A stretch of 64,000 bases of DNA, taken from NCBI RefSeq assembly GCF_043678055.1, contig NZ_JBHEQA010000001.1, forward strand, positions 1,054,001 through 1,118,000, given 5' to 3'. Of this stretch, positions 7,883 through 17,416 are shown in pieces. This stretch comes from Spongiimicrobium salis (lineage in GTDB: Bacteria; Bacteroidota; Bacteroidia; Flavobacteriales; Flavobacteriaceae). How positions within the stretch are numbered: the stretch's first letter is position 1; every line of letters begins with the position of its first letter. Under the pieces are notes generated by a model. That model had not been told where the DNA came from. It did no database searches and worked only from the letters and a program-made list of their open reading frames with translations. The position numbers and the translations under genes are program-made.

Positions 7883-9949
7883 ATGTCTCAAAACCAGGAA
7901 CACCCGTCTCGATATACTATTACAGCAGCATTACCCTATACCAATGGCCCTATACATATAGGCCATTTGGCCGGAGTGTATATTCCCGCTGATATATATT
8001 CGCGTTACCTTCGCCTTAGGGGGAAGGATGTCGCCTTTGTATGTGGCAGTGACGAGCATGGTGTGGCCATCTCTATGAAGGCGAAAAGGGAAGGCGTATC
8101 TCCCCAAGAGATCATCGACAAGTACCACGCTATCATCAAAAAGTCCTTTGCCGATTTTGGGATATCCTTTGACAATTACTCCCGAACTTCTGCTCAGATA
8201 CATCATGAAACCGCGGCCGATTTTTTTAAAACCTTGCATGACAAGGGAGATTTTCTGGAAGAGACTACGGCACAATTATACGATGAAGAAGCCAATCAGT
8301 TTTTGGCCGATCGTTTTGTCATAGGTACATGCCCTAGATGTGGCCATGAGGAGGCTTATGGAGATCAGTGCGAAAATTGTGGTTCTTCCTTAAATGCTAC
8401 CGACCTGATCAATCCTAAATCCACCATTTCAGGAGCAATTCCCTCCTTGAAGGAGACCAAACATTGGTTCCTTCCCTTGGATCGTTATGAGGATTTCTTA
8501 AAGGAATGGATTCTGGAGGGGCATAAATCCGATTGGAAACCCAATGTGTATGGACAATGTAAATCCTGGATCGACGATGGATTAAAACCCAGAGCGGTTA
8601 CCCGAGATTTGGATTGGGGTATTCCCGTTCCTGTTGAAGGTGGAGAGGGAAAAGTATTATATGTATGGTTCGACGCCCCTATCGGCTATATTTCGTCTAC
8701 CAAGGAGTGGGCCGCCCGTGAAGGAAAAGATTGGGAACCTTATTGGAAAGATAAGGATACTAAAATGTTGCATTTCATTGGAAAAGACAATATTGTTTTT
8801 CACTGTATCATCTTCCCTTCCATGTTAAAAGCCCATGGAGATTATATTTTACCCGAGAATGTTCCGGCCAATGAATTTTTAAATCTTGAAGGCAACAAAT
8901 TATCCACTTCCAAAAACTGGGCCGTGTGGCTACATGAGTATTTGGAGGAATTCCCAGATATGCAGGACGTCCTTCGCTATACCTTAACGGCCAATGCCCC
9001 GGAAACCAAGGACAATGATTTCACTTGGAAAGACTTCCAGGCAAGAAATAACAATGAATTGGTAGCCATCTTTGGCAACTTTATCAATCGTGTGGTGGTA
9101 CTGACCAATAAATACTATGATGGCATTGTACCAACGCCTGGAGCACTTAGTTCGATTGACCAAGAAACCTTGGCCAGTTTAAAGAAATTCCCGGAAATCA
9201 TTTCAAGTTCCTTGGATCGTTATCGTTTTAGGGAAGCCGGACAGGAATTGATGAATCTGGCGCGCCTTGGAAATAAATACTTGGCGGATGCCGAACCTTG
9301 GAAGGTCATTAAACAAGATGAAGAACGCGTACAAACCATCATGTACGTAGCCCTTCAAATTTCTGCTGCCTTAGCCGGATTAAGTGAACCCTTTTTGCCT
9401 TTCACTTCCCATAAATTAAAACAAATGCTAAAGCTCCCTTCCGTAGCATGGGATTTCGTGGCCTCTCAGGATGTCCTACTTGCCGCCCAACATCAGATCG
9501 GATCTCCCGTACATCTTTTCCGTAAAATCGATGATAAGGAAATACAGGCACAATTGGATAAACTGGAAGCCACCAAAAAAGCCAATGAAAGCGCCAATAA
9601 AGAAGTAGCTCCACAAAAAGAAATCATCTCCTATGAAGATTTTGCCAAAATGGACATGCGCGTAGGGACTATCATCAGTGCCGAGAAAATGGCCAAAACC
9701 AAAAAATTGATGGTCCTTAAAATAGATACTGGTTTAGATACTCGTACCATAGTATCGGGTATCGCGGAAAGTTTCACCGCTGAGGAAATTATAGGAAAAC
9801 GGGTCACGGTATTAGTAAATTTAGCGCCAAGAGCATTGCGGGGCGTAGAAAGTGAGGGAATGATTCTTATGACTGAAGATGCGCAAGGAAAATTGGTCTT
9901 TTTAAATCCGGATACCGATGGCGTATCCAATGGGGAAGCGATAAGCTAA
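7883..9949 (+). CDS. metG: Methionyl-tRNA synthetase
   Basis: Charges tRNA-Met with methionine in the cytoplasm. The class I signatures are present: HIGH at residues 25-28 (PIHIGH) and KLSTS at about 339-343. A zinc knuckle is formed by CPRC and CENC (Cys 150, 153, 163, 166). The C-terminal extension (YEDFAKMDMRVGTIISAEKM … ESEGMILMT) is the tRNA-binding EMAP/Trbp111-type domain that makes dimers. At 688 residues it is full length. ATG 7883 is preferred over the upstream in-frame TTG at 7832, because that TTG is part of the promoter and family members begin close to YTITAALPYTNGPIHIGH. Confidence 0.97.
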   Translation: MSQNQEHPSRYTITAALPYTNGPIHIGHLAGVYIPADIYSRYLRLRGKDVAFVCGSDEHGVAISMKAKREGVSPQEIIDKYHAIIKKSFADFGISFDNYSRTSAQIHHETAADFFKTLHDKGDFLEETTAQLYDEEANQFLADRFVIGTCPRCGHEEAYGDQCENCGSSLNATDLINPKSTISGAIPSLKETKHWFLPLDRYEDFLKEWILEGHKSDWKPNVYGQCKSWIDDGLKPRAVTRDLDWGIPVPVEGGEGKVLYVWFDAPIGYISSTKEWAAREGKDWEPYWKDKDTKMLHFIGKDNIVFHCIIFPSMLKAHGDYILPENVPANEFLNLEGNKLSTSKNWAVWLHEYLEEFPDMQDVLRYTLTANAPETKDNDFTWKDFQARNNNELVAIFGNFINRVVVLTNKYYDGIVPTPGALSSIDQETLASLKKFPEIISSSLDRYRFREAGQELMNLARLGNKYLADAEPWKVIKQDEERVQTIMYVALQISAALAGLSEPFLPFTSHKLKQMLKLPSVAWDFVASQDVLLAAQHQIGSPVHLFRKIDDKEIQAQLDKLEATKKANESANKEVAPQKEIISYEDFAKMDMRVGTIISAEKMAKTKKLMVLKIDTGLDTRTIVSGIAESFTAEEIIGKRVTVLVNLAPRALRGVESEGMILMTEDAQGKLVFLNPDTDGVSNGEAIS

Positions 9950-9959
9950 TTGTTATTCC

Positions 9960-9985
9960 AAATCGATGATTTTATTCGATTTTTT
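9960..9985 (+). terminator. Intrinsic terminator after metG
   Basis: AAATCGA (9960-9966) pairs with TCGATTT (9976-9982), loop of nine, followed by further T residues. Confidence 0.6.
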
Positions 9986-10073
9986 ATCGCCTTAAGCCCT
10001 AAAATATAGGCTTAAATAGGTTTTTATTTTCTATATTTAACCAAGCCAAACCTAAAAACCTTACGATTTCACT

Positions 10074-11522
10074 ATGAGAACGCTTTCTTTTTACATCTCG
10101 ATCTTCCTTCTTTTTAGCCTATCCCTAGCATCCGCTCAGGAAGAATTGAGTAAAGATACCGTGGAATTTTCCCAGCCGTTACCCCAATCTCCGTTCTCGG
10201 TAATCGATGGAAATAAGGATCTGCATTTATTTTTTATTCAAAAGAACAACCTTGTGCAATTGCAATACGATGCAAACTATCATCTTGCTATCCATAAAAT
10301 CCATAGAAGACCGGTCGCTCCCTTCAATCACTTAACGGGCTATTCCTTGGAAGAAAAAGATAAAATCAATTTGTATTTCTCGGACAAAAAAAATAGACGC
10401 TTTTTCGTAAAGACCCTGCAATCCGGAAAAACCTTGACCGAAAAGAAATTCGATCTAAAAATTAAAAATGAACTATTTATCAAAGCTATCAATCACGAGA
10501 ATATTTTTTATATTCTTACTGCTGTCAAGGCCAAAAGCATCTTAAAACTGTACCGATTCCAGGCAGATGAGTACCAAATTACCACCTATGACCTATCCAA
10601 GAAGTCTTTTTTCAACACTAGAGATCAACGCACGGCTCTAGCCAATATCTTCAAAAATGTAGATGCCCCCATCATAGAAGATGAAGTTCCCAGTGCCATA
10701 GATATTACCGCGGAACCTATAAAAATATATCCTAAAAAGAACCAATTACTAATTACTATGGACCATAGGGATAGCGCTACCAGAGTCATTCAACTTAATT
10801 TAACGGAGGATTCATCGGAAGTCTATGCCCATAGTATTTCTACCCTTCCTTTTGGAAAAACTTATAACATAAAATCCAACTCCTTCTTATATAGGAATCG
10901 ATTATATCAAGTAATCGCTTCCAAGGAATTATTGAAGCTGACCATTAAAAATAGTATGGATGGCACGTTGATTCAGGAATATTCTTTTACAAAGGATACG
11001 GAAGAAATTCCCTTTAAAAACTCGGCCATCTTCCAGGATGGCAGCACCTATTCTTCCGGTGTACGGGAACTGGCAAAGACCAAGCAATTTTTGCGCAAAG
11101 TAGTCAAAGGAGATATCGGGGTGGTGGCCTATGAAAAAGACAACTTGCTCCAATTACAATTGGGCGGAAAATCAGAAGTTGGCGGTGGTGGTGGATTTGG
11201 TGCTTTTCCAGTTGCTGCAGGCTTTGGATCTATTCCATTGGCAAGTGCCGGAGCCCTGAGCGTCACTTTTAATCCTACTTTTTTTGCTTACGATGCCTAT
11301 AGCAGTACTCGTTCCGTGTATTTTAAATGCTTGTTTGACATCAATTCCCTGGAACATCTTCCGGGCCCTACTGAAGATAATGTGTTTGATGTTGTATTTG
11401 ACTATGCCGAAGGGCTGAAAAAAATAAATGTTGAAACCGTCTTTAGAAAAGATGATTACTTTATTTACGGATACTATCAAAGAAAGGAAAAAATGTATCG
11501 CTTATTGCGTTTTGATCCTTAG
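10074..11522 (+). CDS. Secreted protein of unknown function
   Basis: A 482-residue protein with a clear Sec signal peptide (FYISIFLLFSLSLASAQEE, cleavage after SAQ). The body consists of repeated beta-rich stretches such as VQLQYDANYHLAIHKIHRRP and LLKLTIKNSMDGTLIQEYSF, suggesting a propeller or sandwich fold. Near residue 365 there is a short Gly-rich run (EVGGGGGFGAFPVAAGFGS). I do not recognise the family. It stands alone between metG and tex, each separated by more than 100 bases. Periplasmic or surface location is inferred from the signal peptide only. Confidence 0.75.
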   Translation: MRTLSFYISIFLLFSLSLASAQEELSKDTVEFSQPLPQSPFSVIDGNKDLHLFFIQKNNLVQLQYDANYHLAIHKIHRRPVAPFNHLTGYSLEEKDKINLYFSDKKNRRFFVKTLQSGKTLTEKKFDLKIKNELFIKAINHENIFYILTAVKAKSILKLYRFQADEYQITTYDLSKKSFFNTRDQRTALANIFKNVDAPIIEDEVPSAIDITAEPIKIYPKKNQLLITMDHRDSATRVIQLNLTEDSSEVYAHSISTLPFGKTYNIKSNSFLYRNRLYQVIASKELLKLTIKNSMDGTLIQEYSFTKDTEEIPFKNSAIFQDGSTYSSGVRELAKTKQFLRKVVKGDIGVVAYEKDNLLQLQLGGKSEVGGGGGFGAFPVAAGFGSIPLASAGALSVTFNPTFFAYDAYSSTRSVYFKCLFDINSLEHLPGPTEDNVFDVVFDYAEGLKKINVETVFRKDDYFIYGYYQRKEKMYRLLRFDP

Positions 11523-11662
11523 TCCCTTCTTGCCTCTCTATTTATACCAAAATTATGGATTTGACAACAGGGATTAGCGTGAAGAAAGTTTCTATATATA
11601 CATTTACGTATCTTCGTATGTTACTATATTAATTTTAGATCATCTATTTCATCGTAACCCAA

Positions 11663-13786
11663 ATGAACCTTATCCCCTATATCGCCAAACACACTGAAAT
11701 TTCAGAAAAAAGTATTGAGAATACTGTTGCGCTTCTAGAAGAAGACTGTACTATTCCTTTTATTTCACGTTACCGCAAGGAACGCACCGGGAATTTGGAT
11801 GAATTGCAAATCGGTACCATCGTGCAGTTTAAAATGCAGTTTGAAGCTTTGGAAAAACGCAAAACAGCTATTTTAAAAGCCATAACAGAACAGGGAGCAC
11901 TTACCGAAGAACTTCAAAACAAGATTAAAAAGACGGCGGACCTTGTCTCTCTGGAAGACCTCTATCTTCCCTTCAAGAAAAAACGCCAGACCAAAGCCGA
12001 AACAGCGCGCAAAAATGGACTGGAACCCTTGGCCAAGATTATCATGAGTCAACGCAGTGACACCCTTGATCACATTGCTTCAAAATACTGCAATGCAGCC
12101 GTTGGAAATGTGGATCAAGCCCTGGAAGGGGCACGTTTTATTATTGCCGAATGGATCAATGAACGCAGTGATATCCGCAATCAGATCAGGTATCAATTGG
12201 AAAAATTTGCGGTATTGATTACTAAGGTGGTCTCGTCCAAAAAAACAGAGGAAAAAGCCCAAAAATTCCGCGATTATTTTGATTGGACGGAATCCCTCAG
12301 TCGTTGCCCATCCCACCGTCTGTTAGCAATATTGCGCGCAGAGAGCGAAGGCTTTATTCGTATTAAAATAGAAATCGATACCGATCGGGCCTTGGATAAA
12401 ATGCGGCATCGTATTGTACGGTCTCACAATGCTTGTGCCGATCAGATTGAAATCGCCCTACAAGATGCCTTTAAACGCCTCTTATTTCCTTCCCTGTCCA
12501 ATGAGATCCTAAAAATAGCCAAAAATAAAGCAGATGACTCGGCCATACAGGTGTTTTCCAAAAACCTTAAACAATTGCTATTGGGAGCACCTTTAGGGGA
12601 AAAGCATATTTTGGCTATCGATCCTGGTTTTCGTACCGGTTGTAAAGTAGTTTGTCTCAATGCCCAAGGGGATTTACAGCATAATGAAACCATTTATCCC
12701 CATGCTCCAAAAAATGAGGCTAAAGCGGCTATCAAAAAAATCAGTTCCTTGGTTGATGCCTATAAGATCGAGGCCATTGCCATAGGCAACGGTACAGCCT
12801 CTAGGGAAACGGAACAACTCATTAAGCGCATCGCCTTTAAAAAGCCGGTGGAAGTATATGTAGTCAGCGAAGCGGGAGCCTCTATTTATTCGGCCTCAAA
12901 AATAGCTAGGGATGAATTTCCCAATTACGATGTTACCGTAAGAGGCGCTGTTTCTATTGGCAGGCGACTCGCCGATCCTTTGGCCGAATTGGTAAAAATA
13001 GATCCCAAATCTATTGGTGTTGGGCAATATCAGCACGATGTAGACCAACAAAAATTAAAACAGTCCTTAGATACCGTAGTAGCAAGTTGCGTGAATGCCG
13101 TTGGTGTTAATATCAATACAGCAAGTATCCCTCTACTCAGTTATGTTTCTGGGATTGGACCAAAATTGGCAGAAAATATTGTTTCCTACCGAGAAGATAA
13201 CGGTCCGTTTAGCAGTAGATCGGGAATAAAAAAAGTGCCGCGATTGGGAGGAAAGGCTTTTGAACAAGGTGCCGCCTTTTTACGGATCAAAGCACCCAAG
13301 AATCCTTTGGATGATTCCGCGGTACATCCGGAAAGTTATGGTATTGTAGAAAAAATGGCCAAAGATCAGGCCGTTCCGATTTCAACTTTAATCGGTAATA
13401 CCTCCTTATTAAGAACTATTGACCCCAAAACCTATTGCACGGATACCGTAGGAATCCCCACCTTGAAAGATATTCTATCAGAATTGGAAAAACCGGGTCT
13501 TGACCGTCGTGAAAAGGCCAAAGTCTTCACCTTCAATCAGCATATTAAATCGATCACAGATCTAAGTCCTGGCCAATTGCTCCCTGGTATTGTGAATAAT
13601 ATCACCAATTTTGGTTGCTTTGTGGATGTTGGCATCAAAGAAAGTGGCCTCATTCATATCTCTAATTTATCCGATAGTTTTGTAAAAGATGTCAACGAGC
13701 ATGTTTCGCTTCATCAACAGGTCATCGTTAAAGTATTGGAAGTGGACATTTCTAGAAAACGAATCCAATTGGCTTTGCACAAATAA
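11663..13786 (+). CDS. tex: Tex family S1 RNA-binding protein
   Basis: A 707-residue cytoplasmic Tex protein, a conserved transcription-associated RNA-binding factor. The order of domains is normal: helical N terminus with FISRYRKERTGNLDELQI; a YqgF/RNase H-like segment (HILAIDPGFRTGCKVVCL); a helix-hairpin-helix region (NINTASIPLLSYVSGIGP and ENIVSYREDNGPFSSRSGI); and a C-terminal S1 domain (LLPGIVNNITNFGCFVDVGI … GLIHISNLSD). Length is slightly below the usual 730-770 but no domain is missing. Stands alone as a single gene. Confidence 0.95.
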   Translation: MNLIPYIAKHTEISEKSIENTVALLEEDCTIPFISRYRKERTGNLDELQIGTIVQFKMQFEALEKRKTAILKAITEQGALTEELQNKIKKTADLVSLEDLYLPFKKKRQTKAETARKNGLEPLAKIIMSQRSDTLDHIASKYCNAAVGNVDQALEGARFIIAEWINERSDIRNQIRYQLEKFAVLITKVVSSKKTEEKAQKFRDYFDWTESLSRCPSHRLLAILRAESEGFIRIKIEIDTDRALDKMRHRIVRSHNACADQIEIALQDAFKRLLFPSLSNEILKIAKNKADDSAIQVFSKNLKQLLLGAPLGEKHILAIDPGFRTGCKVVCLNAQGDLQHNETIYPHAPKNEAKAAIKKISSLVDAYKIEAIAIGNGTASRETEQLIKRIAFKKPVEVYVVSEAGASIYSASKIARDEFPNYDVTVRGAVSIGRRLADPLAELVKIDPKSIGVGQYQHDVDQQKLKQSLDTVVASCVNAVGVNINTASIPLLSYVSGIGPKLAENIVSYREDNGPFSSRSGIKKVPRLGGKAFEQGAAFLRIKAPKNPLDDSAVHPESYGIVEKMAKDQAVPISTLIGNTSLLRTIDPKTYCTDTVGIPTLKDILSELEKPGLDRREKAKVFTFNQHIKSITDLSPGQLLPGIVNNITNFGCFVDVGIKESGLIHISNLSDSFVKDVNEHVSLHQQVIVKVLEVDISRKRIQLALHK

Positions 13787-13913
13787 GGAGCGTACATCTT
13801 AAAGTGCACCTACTGCGGTATTTCAAGAAAGTTAATGGGATGCATCGGGAATACCTATACAATAATATCCTAAATTGCTCTTGCAAAATAAACCCTATTA
13901 AGGAAATACTTTC

Positions 13914-14816
13914 ATGTTAAAAATTGCTTATCACCCCATTTACCGTCATGACTTACCGGATAAGCATCGTTTTCCAATGATCAAATACGATTTGTTACCA
14001 CAACAATTGATCTATGAAGGGACATGTACCACAGAAAACTTCTTTGAACCAGAAATCCCCAATGACAAATATATTTTAGCAGTACATGATCCCGAGTATT
14101 TCTATGACCTCCTCAACATTAAAATTCCTCCTCGAGAAGCTCGAAAAATTGGGTTTCCGATTTCGGAAGATTTGGTAGAACGGGAACGTATTATCGCTGA
14201 TGGGACCATGAAAGCCTGTGAATTTGCCTTGGAACATGGCATTGCCATGAATATAGCCGGAGGCACCCATCACGCTTACACCAATAAAGGAGAGGCCTTC
14301 TGTATGCTGAACGACCAAGCTATCGGCGCCCGATATCTGCAACAAAAAGGCATGGCTCAAAATATATTGATGATCGATTTGGATGTGCACCAAGGCAATG
14401 GCACTGCAGAAATCTTTAAGGACGACCCCAAGGTTTTCACCTTTTCCATGCACGGAGAAAAAAACTATCCTTTTAAGAAAGAAGCTTCCGATATGGATAT
14501 CGCTCTGGAAAAGGGCACTAAGGATGCTACTTACCTTAGCATTCTGAAGCAGACACTCCCTGAATTAATTACACGATTGAAGCCCGATTTTATCTTCTAT
14601 CTCTCCGGGGTGGATATTTTGGAAAGTGACAAATTGGGCACGTTGAGCCTGAGTTTGGACGGATGCAAAAAAAGAGACGCCTTCGTCCTACAGACCTGCC
14701 ATGATTTAAAGATTCCTGTGCAGTGTAGTATGGGGGGAGGGTATTCTCCAGATATCAAAACTATTATTGAGGCTCATGCCAATACCTTCCGATTGGCCAC
14801 CCAAATTTATTTCTAA
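13914..14816 (+). CDS. Histone deacetylase family (AcuC-like) deacetylase
   Basis: A 300-residue zinc amidohydrolase of the HDAC superfamily. Catalytic features are visible: the His pair H119-H120 in AGGTHHAY, zinc ligands D157 and H159 in IDLDVHQGNGT, and a further Asp in LSGVDILESDKLG. The C terminus carries GGGYSPDI. Bacterial members deacetylate acetyl-lysine proteins, acetoin-pathway enzymes or small acetylated amines; the substrate here cannot be told. No acetoin genes are nearby. The ferritin gene starts about 60 bases downstream but has its own promoter element. Confidence 0.92.
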   Translation: MLKIAYHPIYRHDLPDKHRFPMIKYDLLPQQLIYEGTCTTENFFEPEIPNDKYILAVHDPEYFYDLLNIKIPPREARKIGFPISEDLVERERIIADGTMKACEFALEHGIAMNIAGGTHHAYTNKGEAFCMLNDQAIGARYLQQKGMAQNILMIDLDVHQGNGTAEIFKDDPKVFTFSMHGEKNYPFKKEASDMDIALEKGTKDATYLSILKQTLPELITRLKPDFIFYLSGVDILESDKLGTLSLSLDGCKKRDAFVLQTCHDLKIPVQCSMGGGYSPDIKTIIEAHANTFRLATQIYF

Positions 14817-14847
14817 GGGGGATTATTCTTCAAACTCCTATTATTCG

Positions 14848-14855
14848 TAACTTTG
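14848..14855 (+). promoter_or_regulatory. TAACTTTG -7 promoter element of ferritin
   Basis: An exact TAnnTTTG match 19 bases before the ferritin ATG at 14875. No strong TTG was identified at the usual upstream distance. Confidence 0.55.
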
Positions 14856-14874
14856 TGCTTTAAAACTATTGATT

Positions 14875-15393
14875 ATGTTATCTGAAAAATTAGAGGTTGC
14901 ACTGAACAATCAAATCCGAATAGAAGCCGAGTCTTCACAAATATATTTATCTATGGCTTCTTGGGCCGAAGTACAGGGGCTAGAGGGTATTGCTGGCTTT
15001 ATGTATGCACAGGCAGATGAAGAACGCATGCATATGCTGAAATTGGTAAAATATGTAAATGAAAGAGGGGGACATGCCCTTATTTCTGATTTAAAAGCTC
15101 CGAAAACGGATTTCGGCACCTTCCAAAGTATGTTCGAAGAAGCCTTACAGCACGAAATTTTTGTTTCCAAAAGTATTAATGATTTAGTACATATTACGCT
15201 AGAAGAACGAGATTACGCCACCCATAATTTCCTACAATGGTATGTGGCCGAACAGATAGAGGAAGAGGCCTTGGCCAGAACGATTTTGGACAAGATCAAT
15301 CTTATTGGAAATGACAAGGGAGGGCTATACTTATTTGATCGCGATGTAGAGCAAATTACCGTAGAAAGTTCTGCTGGAGGAGAAGGTGCTTAA
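14875..15393 (+). CDS. ftnA: Ferritin
   Basis: A 172-residue iron-storage ferritin that oxidises Fe(II) and stores it as a mineral core in the cytoplasm. Ferroxidase ligands are seen in the first two helices: E17 (RIEAESSQIY), E50 and H53 (DEERMHML). The later helices carry LEERDYATHNFLQWYVAEQIEEE, where Glu and Gln complete the site. The ATG at 14875 is preferred to an in-frame TTG six bases upstream because it gives the standard MLSEKLEVALNNQI start. It has its own promoter and a terminator that overlaps the stop codon. Confidence 0.95.
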   Translation: MLSEKLEVALNNQIRIEAESSQIYLSMASWAEVQGLEGIAGFMYAQADEERMHMLKLVKYVNERGGHALISDLKAPKTDFGTFQSMFEEALQHEIFVSKSINDLVHITLEERDYATHNFLQWYVAEQIEEEALARTILDKINLIGNDKGGLYLFDRDVEQITVESSAGGEGA

Positions 15394-15413
15394 CATTTTT
15401 AACACCTTTTTTT
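15383..15413 (+). terminator. Terminator overlapping the ferritin stop codon
   Basis: AAGGTG-c-TTAA (15383-15393) pairs with TTAACACCTT (15399-15408), one bulged C, followed by seven Ts. The TAA stop of ferritin lies inside the left arm. Confidence 0.85.
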
Positions 15414-15435
15414 ATTTAGATTGAATTAAAATAAC

Positions 15436-15443
15436 TAGATTTG
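15436..15443 (+). promoter_or_regulatory. TAGATTTG -7 promoter element
   Basis: An exact TAnnTTTG match 22 bases before the TTG start of the basic Cys-rich protein gene. No TTG at the usual distance is clear. Confidence 0.45.
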
Positions 15444-15465
15444 CCCGGTTATAAACTCCATAGCA

Positions 15466-15651
15466 TTGGGCAAAAAGAAAAAAGTAGCGGAAAAAAAGCT
15501 GAAAAAAGCTTTAAAAAAGGAACAAAAAAGTATCCTAAAAGCTATGGTCCCCAAAGGATGTAAAACCAAGTGCTGTAAGAAGTATAAAAAAAGTGAATCT
15601 AAACGCTGTGGGCGTTGTCCTTGTTTTGACCTAATCAAACAAGTGGCTTAA
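15466..15651 (+). CDS. Very basic Cys-rich small protein
   Basis: A 61-residue protein with a TTG start. The first half is almost all Lys/Ala/Leu/Glu (KKKKVAEKKLKKALKKEQKS), and the second half contains six Cys in the order C-x3-CC-x10-C-x2-C-x-C (GCKTKCCKKY … RCGRCPCFDL). The Cys cluster could bind zinc or an iron-sulfur cluster; the basic part could bind nucleic acid. The family is not recognised. It has its own promoter element and is bounded downstream by a strong bidirectional terminator, which together with the clean reading frame supports it as a real gene. Confidence 0.65.
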   Translation: MGKKKKVAEKKLKKALKKEQKSILKAMVPKGCKTKCCKKYKKSESKRCGRCPCFDLIKQVA

Positions 15652-15674
15652 CCCAAATTAGATTCTTGGATATA

Positions 15675-15712
15675 AAAAAACTCGATACTATAAAAGTAGT
15701 ATTGAGTTTTTT
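15675..15712. terminator. Bidirectional terminator between convergent genes
   Basis: AAAAAACTCGATACTA (15675-15690) pairs with TAGTATTGAGTTTTTT (15697-15712) around a six-base loop. It is flanked by A- and T-runs, so it serves both the basic small protein gene and the symporter gene. Confidence 0.9.
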
Positions 15713-15737
15713 ATTGGGCATGAATCCCTATTGCTAT

Positions 15738-17396
15738 CTAAAAGATAAAATAGGTACTTAATACCAGTATGGTTATTGCTCCACCTGCAAGTATTGCATA
15801 CTTCCAAGGTGTGGTATCGATTTCCTTGGTCACTTCTGGTTCGTAGGCAGTGGTCTTGGGTTTCAATGCTCCAAAAAGCAGCATGATTCCTACATTGACT
15901 ACAAAAAGAATACCCATGATATGCAAAAAGTGCGGATAGGCTTCAGCTTTAATTACACTTAAAGCTTTGGGATCTGTAATGCCATTTGCCGCGGCAGTTT
16001 CCAAAGCACTGTTGGTAAAATAGGGCCCAAGACCCAAAAGACTGATCAAATACATAATTACTCCGGCTATCAATACAAACTTCGCTCCTAGAGCAGGAAC
16101 ATGTTTGGTATAAATCCCAACAATAATCACCGCAAAAATAGGTACACTCAAACTACCCAATGCCTGCTGGATATAGCTAAAAAGTCCATCCGGGGCATAT
16201 CCGATAAAAGGCGCAATGAACAAGGCCAACAAGGCCAGGCCAATTCCAAATTTTTTCCCCGCCTTCACCGTTTCCAATTCCGTGGCATCTGTCTTAAAGT
16301 GTCGTTTAAATAAATCAAAACCAAACAAAGTAGCACTACTGTTCAATAGACTATTGAAAGAACTCAGTACGGCTCCAAAAAGGACGGCCGCAAAGAACCC
16401 CAAAAATTCTGGTGGAAGTACTCTTCTTACCAATTCAGGATACGCTAAATCTGCATTATCCAAAGTTCCATCAAACAAATTCCAGGCGATGACTCCTGGC
16501 AGTACCACAATCACCGGAATAAGGAATTTCACCAAAGAAGCCAAAATAACTCCTTTTTGGGCTTCCTTTAAACTCTTTCCTCCAAAAACCCGTTGTAAAA
16601 TGGCCTGATTGGTTCCCCAATAATACATTTGCGCCAAAATCATACCGGTAAAAATAGTGCCGAAAGGAATGGAAGAATCTACTTCTCCTTTTAGGTTAAA
16701 TTTTTCTGGATTTTCTGCCCAAAGCGTATTGAGTCCCGAACTGATACTCCCATCATCCCCAATGGCCATTAAACCAAAAACAGGAATCAAGAGCCCCCCG
16801 ATCAATAATCCAATGGCATTGATCAAATCCGATACGGCAACTGCTTTAAGCCCTCCAAAAATGGCATAAATTGATCCTATAATACCAATAGTCCACACGC
16901 AGATCCAAATCGTGGCCTGTTGTGATATGCCCAATACTGTGGGAAGATCGAACATGGTACTAAAAGCCAAAGAACCTGAATATAATACCGTGGGTAATAA
17001 GACAAGACCATAGGCGAACAAAAAGAGTGTAGATAGAATCGATTTCGTATTGGCATCAAACCTATTCTCCACAAATTGTGGTATCGTGGTTATTCCTTGT
17101 TTCATGTATTTTGGTAGGAGCACCACAGCGGTCAAAATCATAGCTATGGCCGCTAAGGTTTCCCAGGCCATTACCAATATACCTTCGGTAAACGCCTGTC
17201 CGTTTAAGCCTACAATTTGTTCTGCAGAAAGGTTGGTCAGCAACAGGGAACCCGCAATCGTTATTGCCCCTAAACTCCTTCCTCCCAAGAAGTACCCATC
17301 GGCCGATTTTTCATTGGTACCCCGGGTACCTAACCAAGCAATTACTGCTACTAATAATGTAAAACCAATAAATGAGCCAATGGACAGTATTTCCAT
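15738..17396 (-). CDS. Sodium:solute symporter (SSS/SGLT-type)
   Basis: A 552-residue inner-membrane transporter of the sodium/solute symporter family, with about 14 membrane segments. Typical text includes YFLGGRSLGAITIAGSLLLT in the first pair of helices, LSAEQIVGLNGQAF, AIFGGLKAVAVSDLINAIG and MYYWGTNQAILQRVFGGKS, the last being characteristic of sugar-type SGLT members. It is the last gene of the SusCD locus and lies 20 bases after the alpha-galactosidase gene, so it most likely imports the sugar or oligosaccharide that SusCD brings into the periplasm. As the galactosidase appears cytoplasmic, the intact alpha-galactoside is a reasonable substrate. Confidence 0.92.
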   Translation of the reverse strand: MEILSIGSFIGFTLLVAVIAWLGTRGTNEKSADGYFLGGRSLGAITIAGSLLLTNLSAEQIVGLNGQAFTEGILVMAWETLAAIAMILTAVVLLPKYMKQGITTIPQFVENRFDANTKSILSTLFLFAYGLVLLPTVLYSGSLAFSTMFDLPTVLGISQQATIWICVWTIGIIGSIYAIFGGLKAVAVSDLINAIGLLIGGLLIPVFGLMAIGDDGSISSGLNTLWAENPEKFNLKGEVDSSIPFGTIFTGMILAQMYYWGTNQAILQRVFGGKSLKEAQKGVILASLVKFLIPVIVVLPGVIAWNLFDGTLDNADLAYPELVRRVLPPEFLGFFAAVLFGAVLSSFNSLLNSSATLFGFDLFKRHFKTDATELETVKAGKKFGIGLALLALFIAPFIGYAPDGLFSYIQQALGSLSVPIFAVIIVGIYTKHVPALGAKFVLIAGVIMYLISLLGLGPYFTNSALETAAANGITDPKALSVIKAEAYPHFLHIMGILFVVNVGIMLLFGALKPKTTAYEPEVTKEIDTTPWKYAILAGGAITILVLSTYFIF

Positions 17397-17416
17397 AATC
17401 TAAAACGTTGGGTTAG

